Source: Paramyrothecium sp. XJ0827 (Eukaryota; Ascomycota; Sordariomycetes; Hypocreales; Stachybotryaceae). Taken from it: DNA of 64,000 nucleotides. A program made the position numbers and the translations under genes. The notes beneath the pieces are model-generated. The model saw only the letters and a list, made by a program, of their open reading frames with translations. It ran no database searches and had not been told where the DNA came from. Where the stretch lies: assembly GCA_020881915.1 (NCBI GenBank), contig JAJFPB010000005.1:3472001-3536000 (forward strand), read 5' to 3'. Shown here piece by piece: positions 46,042 through 56,005 of this stretch; the stretch's first letter is position 1; the number at the start of each line of letters is the position of its first letter.

Positions 46042-46856
46042 TCCGTTTCCTTGATTTTCACTTGGGTCTGAAATGGGGCACCGATACAACGAATTGGATT
46101 ATCATGTTCAGGAAACCCGGTTTCATCGGTTGTGGTTTGAACGTGTCATAGCCGGACTGTAGGTGAATAGCCACTGACGCCACCAGGGCTATCTTGTCGC
46201 GGAACTTGCGCCAGATCACGTGTCTCACTATCAGTTCGCAACTCGAGTGCGGTTGCGACAGGTTAACGCAGAGAAGAATTCGTCTACAGTTGCTGCAACC
46301 AAAAAAATAGAAGCTTGATTGAGGTAGCTCACTGGTGACGAGTTTAGTCATAGCATAGTGGAAATGTAAAGGTCTCCCACAAGCCTGTCAACCATCCAAC
46401 ATACACACAGAGCACAGTGGTGGGCAAAATTGCATAACCTTAATGTAACCTTCTAATCAGGAATGCTAAATCCACTGGAAATAGTTGTTCAAGAGCCCGC
46501 GCATCCCCGAACACCTCGTCTAACAAAGACATCAACGCCTAAGCGGCCCCTTCTTCGTCACTGATTCCTTGACGACCTATGTATACACTTTATACGCACG
46601 CTCACTTGCCTACCAGCTTCTGTAGCTCAGTCGCCATGTGAGTTTATCGCTTTCATGTCTTTGCAACCGCTCTTGGGATCGATAACCCGTCTCTGGGTGG
46701 TAGCATGATCGCCCTTCCCGGCTGTTCTCGCGTAAGAAAAGAGGTAATCATATGCACGTATCCAACGCAACCTGCAATGACTGATGGTACTCGGCGGGTC
46801 GTACATGTATCATGCCATGAGGTGCAGCAGCAGCATCTCGGGATTCACCTGACCCT
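46042..46856. other. Intergenic region between HRQ1 5' end and Ran-binding gene 3' end
   Basis: May contain a short first exon of HRQ1 at 46351-46333. Otherwise no gene or repeat seen. Confidence 0.45.
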
Positions 46857-48499
46857 CTAGTTTCCTTGAAGCTCCCTCTGGACGGTGCTAAGTTCGTTCA
46901 TAAAAGACTTGGCGCTTGCCGCAGACATCTGCACGGAGTTAGCATTTCTGATTCGTGGTTTTGGTGGCTACATTGCCAAGGAACTCACCCTCATTGTGAC
47001 GCTGACTGGTTTCGCATCTTCGCCCTCAAATGCAGTGAACAAGATGCCCACTGATTTCAAGGACGCTTTCTCTTGGAACTTCATTGCTGGCACAATGGCC
47101 GTATTGAGGATGACTCGGTGTGTCTGGTCCTGTCGCATCAAAAGACGTACAACCTTGGGACCCTGAGGCTCCGCGCTGTCGTCACCATCTGCATCGTCTT
47201 CTAAGCTTGAAGCGTCGAATGATCCAGGAATGACCGCTCCCGCGTCGTCGAAATCGACGCAGGATGTTGGCGCATTGATCTTGAGCATGCCTCCGCCTCT
47301 TTCTTTCCACCCTGTCTCTTTATTGTGCACGAACATCTTGGCTCGTACTGACACAAGAGTGCTTTCGCCGGCCTCTCCATCGTTTACTTCAACTATAACA
47401 AACTGTTAGCGTGTCGTTCGAAGAAGAAGTTGCGTCAAGTTATGACTGACTTTTCTGCAGCCTTAGTTTCTTCTTCTCTTCAGTTTCCTTCTCGGGTGAT
47501 GCTGCTCGCTCGTTCTCATCCGCCTGCGCCTCTTCGTCGTCCTCGGCATCGTCGCCATCATCATCGTCATCACTGTCCGGAGCACCAAAGGGTTTCGCAG
47601 GTTTCTCGCTTTGGAAAGGCTTGGCTGCAGGGGCGGCAAAACTGCCAAAGGTCTTCGCCCCTGACAATGCTGAACCGAACGCGCTGCCGCTGACGCCTCC
47701 GCCGAAACCGTTTGATGTCCCCGACAAGCCTGCAAAAGGCGACGTTGCGCTGGCACCACCGAATGTCAGCTTTGGAGCCGCAGCAGGGGCCTGGGGGGCC
47801 GGTGGTTTGGTAGGTGATGCGAAGGACGTTAGAGGAGGGGTGCCGCTGCCGCTGCCGAAAGCACTGCCTTGGGATGTGCCGAGAGACGCAAAGGGTGATG
47901 AGCCGGTGGCCAGTTTTCCGAATGCAGAGGAGGCGAAGGCGCTCGCAGGTGTTGGCTTCTCCTTCTTGGCAGGCGACTCTGTCGACTCGTCCGTGGTGCT
48001 TGTCTTCTGCTCGGTAGGCCCCTGCTGCAGAGTTAGCGTACATGATGAGGGATGAGAAAAGCGAGTATGGGATGGTGGTCCGACGTACAGCCTCCTTCTC
48101 CTTCAATTCTTCGTCCCGATGCCTTTTTTTCTCAGGCTCTAGCCGTGTTGCCCTATCCTTGCCAGAGTCGGTCGAGGCAATACTGGTCGCATCGATGTCC
48201 TGTGCCGGAACATCGCCATCCACCTGATCATGGGCACGCTTCTTTTTCGGCGACGAAACCTGCTCCTTCAGGTCCTCGTTGTGACTGGCCTGCGCATCAG
48301 ATTCATCATCGGCAGGCGACTCCGCCGGGGGAATGCTATCGTCGTTTTCGTCGGCTGCGCCCTCGGCTTCCACCGCGGGTTGATCCGAAATAGATGATTG
48401 CTTGAGCTCGCGACGAGCGGCTCTCGTCTCGGCGTCCTCGTTCGCTTGCACGCTGACAGGCTCAGCCTTGGGGCTCGCCTCTTGCACGTCGTCAGCCAT
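46857..48499 (-). CDS. Yrb2/RanBP3-type Ran-binding protein with FG motifs
   Basis: Nuclear Ran-GTP-binding cofactor for Crm1-dependent export. Exons on the minus strand: 48499-48089, 48024-47451, 47392-46989 and 46928-46857, all in phase, about 486 residues. The N-terminus is acidic and Ser/Ala-rich with a basic KKKR segment, likely a nuclear localisation signal. The middle exon has scattered FG/FGS motifs (SAFGSGSG, NGFGGG, KPFGAP) and a run of Asp. The third exon is the Ran-binding domain: ESTLVSVRAKMFVHNKETGWKERG, read as the usual 'RAKL..W.ERG' block, then RLLMRQDQTHRVILNTAI. The last exon is a short helix. FG content resembles nucleoporins Nup2/Nup50, but a single C-terminal RanBD in this layout fits Yrb2/Hba1 better. 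Confidence 0.85.
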
Positions 48500-49366
48500 G
48501 TTGAGTGTGCGAGAGATCGTTTGGGGGGAAGCGAATCGGCTGAGGCTCGTCTCACGAGGGCTGGTGGATTCAATCGTTTGTCTGGGTTCGGTAGAAGGTT
48601 CAGGTGGGGTACGTTAAAGCACCGTACAAAATACCCAAGTTAGGTCTAAAGGCTGTCTCTCGCTTGACTCGCTTGAGTATCCGCAGGGGACTTTCGCAGG
48701 CGCTTGTCCGGCTGAGTGAATAGCCCAAACAATAAAGACAATGCTTCTATTGGATGCACCTGCTCCCTGCACGGGTGTTTTACGATGTTGGTCTGTTTAC
48801 GGCATGGGCTTGATTTCGTCATGAACGACGCCCAAGCCAAGTTGGCGGCTGCCGTCCAATCAACCACTAAAACGCAGGCCTCTGTCGAAACTTACGCCTT
48901 CACCGCCTGCGCAGTGAAGGCGTGGGAGGGAGGGGTATCAGCCGCGGCCCAGGCCCAATGAGCGCCTTTGTAGCCTTGATTGGACCAATTATCCTTGGCC
49001 AAACATGCGCCAATCTTGAGTCTACCCCAAAAATACAATGTGTCTCGTCCCTCGATCCATCAGTCTAATTAGGTAAGGCAGGCTTGCATCAAGTGGAACA
49101 GGCACAGGAATAACATCCATCGGTCAGATTCTCTGCAGCTTCCGCTCTACCTTTAAGTGATTGCACGAGACGTGGACATAATCGAGCGGATCAAATGATG
49201 AAACCCCCATTTCAAGATGTAAATATTCAGCTACAAATGTCTAAAAGTACAGGCACGCGTATCATGTTCTGAGTTCGCTACACCCAGCGTACTGCACAGA
49301 GGCTCAAGCCTCACATGCCCGCCGCGGACCACTCTGGATCAAGTATCCATCCAGCATGGCGCAGGT
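48500..49366. other. Intergenic region between Ran-binding gene 5' end and Yip1-family 3' end
   Basis: Contains a perfect 10-bp inverted repeat at 48894-48923. No supported gene. Confidence 0.5.
48894..48923. repeat. Perfect 10-bp inverted repeat
   Basis: ACGCCTTCAC (48894-48903) and GTGAAGGCGT (48914-48923) are exact reverse complements around a 10-base loop. Located about 400 bases upstream of the Ran-binding gene. It could form a hairpin or be a dyad binding site. Confidence 0.65.
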
Positions 49367-50397
49367 TTAGCTGATGAAGCACAGGCAACCAAGGCCAAAG
49401 TAGAAGACGAAGAGAGGGAAGACGGCTAGCGCCACCCTGTTCTTCACAACGCCGCTGCCGCCCAGAATGCTCACGCCGGCGGCAAGTGACCACGAAACTA
49501 GGACGACATAAACAGGTATACGTGCGATCCAGTGCAGGCTAAGCGCAGACATGAGCGCCGCAATGACGAGAGGGAACAGGGTGTAACCGATGATGCAGAC
49601 GCTTTGCGCAAAGGAGCTAAGAGCTGTGTTAGCGAAGGGGGAGGCAGATGCGGGATTGGTGAGACTCACATGTGGCCGCCCAGGAGCTTAATTTGCAGAG
49701 TGACGATGGCCTCGCCCAGCCAAATCATCGCAAACACGCCGCTGAAAACGGCATCCTTTTGGTCAGGGAGCGCGGTGAAACTGAGCAGCATGCTCAGAAG
49801 GAGACAGAAGATGAGCGGCCCCCAGAGGTCCCAGTCTCGCAGGCCGGGTGTCAAATTGCTCTGGAGCAGCGCTTCAGCATCAATGACGCGGCTTGCTAGC
49901 CCAGTCAACTCTTCCCGGGTGCCGGAAAGACCCGCGCCCCGTATGTTGGAGTAGGCTCCCCGTAAGCCGCCCTCGCTGTCGAACATGGTGCCGCCGAGTA
50001 GGTAGCGTGGGTAGAGCACTTCACGCAGCTTGGCCCAAACGGCAAGCAAATCGCGACGCACGGTTTCCCACACGGACTCGTCGATGGTGTTCTGGGGAGC
50101 CCTCCTGTCTTCGCCAGGGATTTGGGAGGTGAGGTAGCCTTCATTGAGAGGACGAGACGACGAGGAGGAGCCGATGTTTCCAGTCAGAGGCTGCCGAGAG
50201 GATTGGGTCGCAAGGGGGTCGTCGAAATCGTTCAGGTCGGCTCAAGTCAATGTCAGCGTCGAGGCGTTCCGATTGTCAGAAGCTATTGGAGTGCTCTTGG
50301 CATCTAGCACGGTTTACCTACCGTCATCGGGATCGATCAGGTCGTCCTCCTCAACGAGAGGGTTGGCGTAGCTGCTCCGAGCATTGGAGGCGGACAT
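49367..50397 (-). CDS. Yip1-family membrane protein (YIPF6/Yip4-like)
   Basis: Integral membrane protein of the Golgi that interacts with Ypt/Rab GTPases and takes part in vesicle traffic. Exons on the minus strand: 50397-50322, 50240-49670 and 49616-49367, in phase, about 298 residues. The N-terminal half is soluble, acidic and Ser-rich (VEEDDLIDPDD...). The Yip1 domain follows: TVRRDLLAVWAKLREVLYP, WDLWGPLIFCLLLSMLLSF, then after the junction GGHISFAQSVCIIGYTLFPL and two or three further hydrophobic helices up to the C-terminus. The DLWGPL and SVCxxGYxLFPL signatures are diagnostic of YIPF proteins. The assignment to the YIPF6/Yip4 branch is inference. Confidence 0.9.
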
Positions 50398-51224
50398 AGT
50401 GAAGGTTCTTGGTTGGGTCAAGCTGTGTTATGCTGTTCAACGGGTCAATGAGTCGGGAGTCGCAAAATCGTAGGCGCAGGGTGAAGGTCGGATCCTTTGA
50501 CAAAGCGCGAGTTGCTCGACGCCGGTGGTGCAGGGTAGAAGGAGAATCGAGTTGGTGTCGTCGCTTGTCGTTCGTCGTGATCGTGCTTCGCTTAAGATGC
50601 GCATCCAATCTGCCACGAGGAAGATGAAACTGGCTCGCTAAGAGACTGCGCAAGGTATGGGAGAAACGTTGGATAGGAGCTGACGTACTGAAATGGCCAT
50701 TCATCCACGGTTGCCTTTACGGTTAGCCAGGGGAGATGGTCCAAGCTCCACTTCCAGAAATGTGGTTCACATTGCCTTACCTAATCATTCGAAACAATGG
50801 GCTCAAGGGTCCAGCGCTCCTTACCTTAAGGTAAGGTACCTAAGGTACTTGGGGTACCTGAGGATACCTCAGTGCCTTGAGTGCCTCGAGAGAGATCGTT
50901 CAACAGCAATTTTAGCAACATTGATCAGACCAGAAATTGTGGAAATAGTTTATAACATGCGCGTGGCACTCATGTTCGCAAGCAGAGATAGTGCAAGATT
51001 CAAAGAATTTCAATTATGGACCTAACTTGCTTATCTTCATAATCGCTTGGTTTGAGATAGGTGTTTTTTATGGTATGAAACATTCAGGCTTGTTCCAACA
51101 AAATCACAGCAACAAATCCCAGCCCAGAAGCCCAGATAGACTCTTCTTCCGAGCCCTAATTATCCGCCATTATTTTCTTCCCGTGAAAAGATAAAACACT
51201 GCATACGTTCCGGAGCTGCTGGTA
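50398..51224. other. Intergenic region between Yip1-family 5' end and PAS gene 3' end
   Basis: Densest cluster of the TACCTTA/TAAGGTA motif family is at 50821-50876. The following 250 bases (about 50935-51185) are AT-rich. No gene seen. Confidence 0.55.
50821..50876. repeat. Dense TTACCTTAAGGTAA motif cluster
   Basis: Opens with the perfect 14-bp palindrome TTACCTTAAGGTAA (50821-50834). Overlapping GGTACCTAAGGTAC, GGGGTACCTGAGG and ATACCTCAG follow. Best example in the window of a motif family found in many of its intergenic regions. Confidence 0.75.
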
Positions 51225-53541
51225 CTACTGAGGCCATCGGCGGGGCCATTGGTTAGTGTTGTTGCGAGTTGCCGGAATGTCATCGCTGACTCCATCTGGT
51301 CGGGACCCTTGGAGCGAGTCCCAGCCCGGTTCAATAGGCGATCTGTCCCAGACATAGCCGTTAGTGTGGTTATGGCTCTGCCCAGAAGATGCGTTCCGCT
51401 GGCCATGCCCATTGGCAGAGACTCCATCAAGCTGTCTAGCCGGAGTAGACCACATGGTGGTCTCAAAAGTATAGTTGCCCGGTCCATTTGTGGAATGACC
51501 GTCGTGTCCGTTGTATGAATGGCTATTTTGGCCATTGGCATGGTAGCCATTTGCAACAGGGCCAGTCTGGTTGTGCCCATTCGTGATGGCACCGTTATGT
51601 CCATTCGTCCGACCATTGCTATGGCCGTTGGATGCCGGGTTGCCGTACCCATTCGGCATATGATTGCCATAGCCATTGGAACTGTGGTAATTGTAGCCGC
51701 TGGGGGAATAGCCGTTTTGACTATGCAACTTGCTCACCTCACCCACGCCCCACGTCGCCGCTGAGGTTTTGCGGGAGTCCATGCCTGCATAAGAGCCGGC
51801 TCCCTGGCCGTTCTCATAAGCAGCCCAACGGCTCACGGCTTGGTTTTCTGGGCCTTGAAAGGCGGTCGGCCCGGCGTTGGGATCCCATATTGGTAGCCCG
51901 CCAGAGGGCTGTGCTCCAGCCATTGGACGCCCACGACTATATGAAGCCAGGTTGCCGTTGATTCCAACCAGCGCCCAGGCGAACACAGCAACCTCGCGAA
52001 TGGAATCCATAAGATAATCGAGCGGTGGCCCATTGGAAGTCCGAGCTTCGGCCCGGAGTGGTGTGGTTTGCAGTCCTTGAGAGGCCTGAAAGTGCGTATA
52101 TGCCTCAGCCCCATACTGAGGTCGGATTGGCTGCTGACCCCACGGCGCTGCAAACACACCCTGTCGTGAGGTGGCCGATACGGTGGATGGGTTGATGGTT
52201 GGAATTGGAGGTCGTGCCTTGCGAAGAATGACCACAAGCCCATCCGAGGTGCACGAAACGACCGCCTCAATTTCGATCGATGGCATGGGGTACCTTGGTT
52301 GCCGGCGACCACCCCTCGGCTGAGCCGTACGGTTGCCGATTCCATCGACAGCGGTATTCCTGTCGCGCGTGTGGTTGACACGGTTAGAGGACGCTGGAAG
52401 TACTGCTCCGTCCGAAGTCTGACCTGACTCGTCCGTGAGTCCCTCAAGGCCATCAACATCTTCTTCAACCTTTACTCGGGGGCTCGAATGGCCATTGGAG
52501 TCTAAATCCATCTCGTCATCCAAGCGGACGCCACCACTGTCAGAATCGCTAAGGAGACTGTCGTGGCTCCGGTGCTGGCTCGGTCCAACACCGGCAGTCA
52601 TGTTGTTCAAGCCTGGTTCCTCTTTAATGGGCTGTCCATCGACTTCTGGTTCTTGCTGCACTCCGTTAAATGCGGGTCCTTCTTCTGCTTCGCTCTCCTC
52701 GTCCTCTTCCTCTTCTAAGTCTTCCTCTCGACGAGGGTCGCGGGACCAGAAGCGTAGATATGCAATGGAGTCGTTCGCCTTGGCACTCTCCAAGCACTTG
52801 ACGGCATCTTCGAGGCAGTTCTCCTGAATACACTCGTAAAAGCTCTTGTTCTGCACATCTTCCGGCTGCAGGCCTAGGATGGAAGCGATGGCGTCGGTGG
52901 AAAACATGATGCTCAGAGACCGTGTGAACCGGTTCAAGATGAGAGCAGCTCGCGGCTCCCGGTGCGCGGGAGGCAGTTCGAATTTGGGAGAAAGATGCTG
53001 CAGCATGTGGTACCTGGGGTCCTTGGGCGAGCAAGAGAAGAGGCGGCGAATTTGAGGTGCTTCTAGGGCGCGTCCTGGCGGAATGGTTAGTACGACGTGT
53101 GAAGATAGGGCGCTGCGGCGCAGGGGAAAGCTGAACGTACTCTCGCTCTTCTCGCCCTGCTGGTAGATACTGATACAGGCGACGAGAACATCGTGGACAA
53201 TGGTGAAGCAGCATTCGCAGCTCACCCATTGGCCGCTGCGGGAGCGGAGGCGAGCATAGTGGAGTACAGCGGCCTTGTCGAGGAGGACGCCACGAGAGTG
53301 GATGGAGCGAGCAAAAGGCACCTCATCCGGGTGGAAGTAATCAAAGGAGGATTTGTCCTGAACTTCATGAGGCTGGTAGCCAAGGATCTCAGCAATAGAG
53401 TCGGATGCGAAGAGGATGTGCGCATCGGGACCCAAGTCTGCGAGGAGGCGGTGCCGTTAGCAGAGGCGGTCTTTCTTAGGGTGAGCATGCACGGGATGCG
53501 GGAATGGGCGGACCGTGGATTGTGAGAAACGTCTGATCCAT
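51225..53541 (-). CDS. PAS-domain protein with Asn-Gly repeat tail
   Basis: Putative sensor/regulator of about 724 residues; partner unknown. Exons on the minus strand: 53541-53514, 53437-53141 and 53074-51225. The first exon (MDQTFLTIHD after joining) completes an N-terminal PAS domain (DAHILFASDSIAEILGYQPHEV, FDYFHPDEVPFARS, quoted separately). A second PAS-like segment follows near residues 155-215 (SIMFSTDAIASILGLQPEDV). Then come an acidic region (about 220-240) and a disordered Ser/Pro-rich part. The C-terminal tail at about 560-670 is built of NGH/NGY units. There is no GATA zinc finger or LOV Cys motif (GRNCRFLQ), so it is not WC-1. Caveats: the first donor is GTCCGC (weak), and the 66-nt second intron has no in-frame stop but shows a TACTAAC branch. 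No DNA-binding domain was recognised. Confidence 0.75.
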
Positions 53542-54440
53542 TGAACAGGTAGGAGAACCGGCCAGCTCTAAAAAGCGGCCCGATCAAGATGAGGTTCGCG
53601 TAGCGGTCGAACAGGCGGAACTGAGGAAGATCCTCAGCTCGGAGATGATGTAAAGTAGTTAAAGTGAAGATGGTGATCGGAGAGGACGAGCTCAATCGAG
53701 TGGCAAAGTGCCTGCCGGAGAAGGTGAACCTCGCCGCGTCCAGGCGCAGGGAGCTGCAAGGTGCCTGAGGTGGTACACGGAGGTCGGCGCTGGACTCTAA
53801 TAAGTCGTCCGTTTGATGCGTCTGGTGACTCCGTTGACGTTGTCGATTTGGTGTCGGGGCGCTGCAGGTGCTTCGGGTTTCGCGGGCGGCTGCAGAAGCA
53901 GAAATACGCTAGGCAGTTTACCAACACCAACGAAACAGCGGCATACGACGACCCGGTGTTGGTGGCGTTGGTGCACAGCAGCAGGGCGTTCTATGCAGAG
54001 GAGTTGTGATGCCCGGAGGGCGGGTCAGCTATATTTTAGTCTTTCGACGTAAAGACTAGAAAAGCCTCGGTTGAGGATGCTGCAAGGGTAAAAGGTCAAG
54101 CAAGCAACGGGGCCTCGTGCAGCAGGGCCAAGGTAGCAGCAGTCTGTCCCGGGGGCGCCAACAGAAATACTCGTCAGAACACAGCAAGGGGAAGGACAGG
54201 CCTGGTCCCGGGTTCAGCTGAGATGTCGAGAAATAAAATCAGGTTTGGTGGCTTATGGAAGGGCTGATCCCAACATGATGTGAAGGAGAAAACGAAGAAA
54301 AAGAAAGTAAGGTAGTTCCCAAGGTAGTTACGGGCTGCTTCTCAGCAAGCGAGTCCTGGTCACCAGCTGCATGGCATGACCATCGCGGGTCCCTTGGAAT
54401 CCCGAGGTGTGGTTGATTGATTGATTCAATTGCCGGGGAC

Positions 54441-54464
54441 GTGCGTGCGTGCGTGCGTGCGTGC
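54441..54464. repeat. (GTGC)6 microsatellite
   Basis: Six exact tandem copies of GTGC in non-coding DNA upstream of the PAS gene. Confidence 0.9.
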
Positions 54465-55871
54465 GCGGTTGACCAACACCAACAACAATGTGCAACACAG
54501 CAGGGAGGCGACCAAGGTAGGTAGCTGGAGAGAGCCCAGCGGTGGAGAGCAAGGATGGCGAATCTCCAAATCAGGCACGGTACATGTTCATAAATGTGAT
54601 CTAGACGCTCAAGGGCTCGCTCGGTTGCCGAGCACACCGCGCCACCAGGTCTAGAACTGTATGGGGAAAGTTATAGTCTGAATATCAGGGCCCAGACTAC
54701 AAGTGATTGGCGATCCGCACAACGGAACGGCTTTTGGGTTGCGCAGCAAAAGCAAGGGGCGGGGATGAGAGGAAGCACAATGACAATGACTTGGCATCAG
54801 AAGATGGATGCGACAGCCGAGGAGAGATGAGTGGACGGACACGGGATGCGACGCGTGGTAGACTGAGCCTGGCAACGGGCTGTCACAGTGGTTCAGCGGG
54901 CGGCGTTGGTGATGAAGCAGGGGTTCGTCGTCGTTGACCCAGATGAAAGTCATTCTCGTCTCGTCAAGCGTGGTGAAGGAATGGGTGCATGAGCGCCGAG
55001 CACCGAATCGGCCCTGCCGGGGGTGGGCGGACGGCGATGACGACAATGGAAAAAGGAAACCCACCCCTCAGGTAACCAGGGGCCCAGAACATACCTACCG
55101 ACAGTTGGGGCGATAACAAAGCCAAGAGGTATCGCGGCTTTGCTTCCCATGGTTAGGCCATAACTCAATTGCCATTCAGGTGTCAGGATACACAGTTCCG
55201 TAACCAGTGGCGGCCCGAGAAAACTCTCTTCTTCCCTTTCATAACGCCTCTCAACTTACCCCAGGTGAAGGATTCCTCGTGTTCACCGGAGTACAAGACT
55301 GTCCCCCAAGCTTATAACAAAATGAGAGGAGAGAAGCAAAAAGCAAAGATTGTTAACCCCCCTGCTCCCTGTGCTAGCCTCTCAGGTGAGAAAGAGGGTG
55401 AGGTCAGTCGGATTTACCATGGAATTGACCAGCATGGGGAAGGTCTTGCGATAAGGTAAGAGTACCGTGCAGGCTTTGACTGTCGGACCCGATCGGCCTT
55501 GAATGTAACCGTCCCAGGTTGCCAGGCTCCTCTTCAAGCTCTTTCAAGGTGCCACAACCGCCTTTCTGTGTCAAGCTGGCGAAGACTCAGGAACTCACTC
55601 AGCGCTCGTTCAGAGACATTGCTGCACATTGCTCCCGGACAGCGCTAGACCCTGGACCCCGGGATCTGCATCCGGGATGCATCATGATATTCAATGCACA
55701 TCGCCGTGCCCTCAGCAAGGACAGTCGCAGCCCCCCAAGCGCCCTCCCGGAGCACACCCCGGTCCCGACGGTCAAGGAATGCATTAGGGCGCGCGGTCTG
55801 AAGAAATGGCTGCCATTGCCATGTTCGTGAGAACGGACCGTTCCTAGCAACTGCCGTTTGGCTTCAAGCCT

Positions 55872-56005
55872 TCCCTTAGCCACCTTACCTTGCCTGGACG
55901 TTCGGTACAGTTGACACTTATCACTCATGTTATGGGGTCGCTGGGACTGTCCTTTCGTTTCGTCCAAGACGGGTAAGTACCTACCTAAGGTAGATCACTG
56001 CGTAG
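55872..56005. repeat. TACCTTACCTTG / ACCTAAGGTAG motif cluster
   Basis: Includes CACCTTACCTTGCC and GTACCTACCTAAGGTAG. Same dispersed family as 3261-3312 and 50821-50876. Confidence 0.55.
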
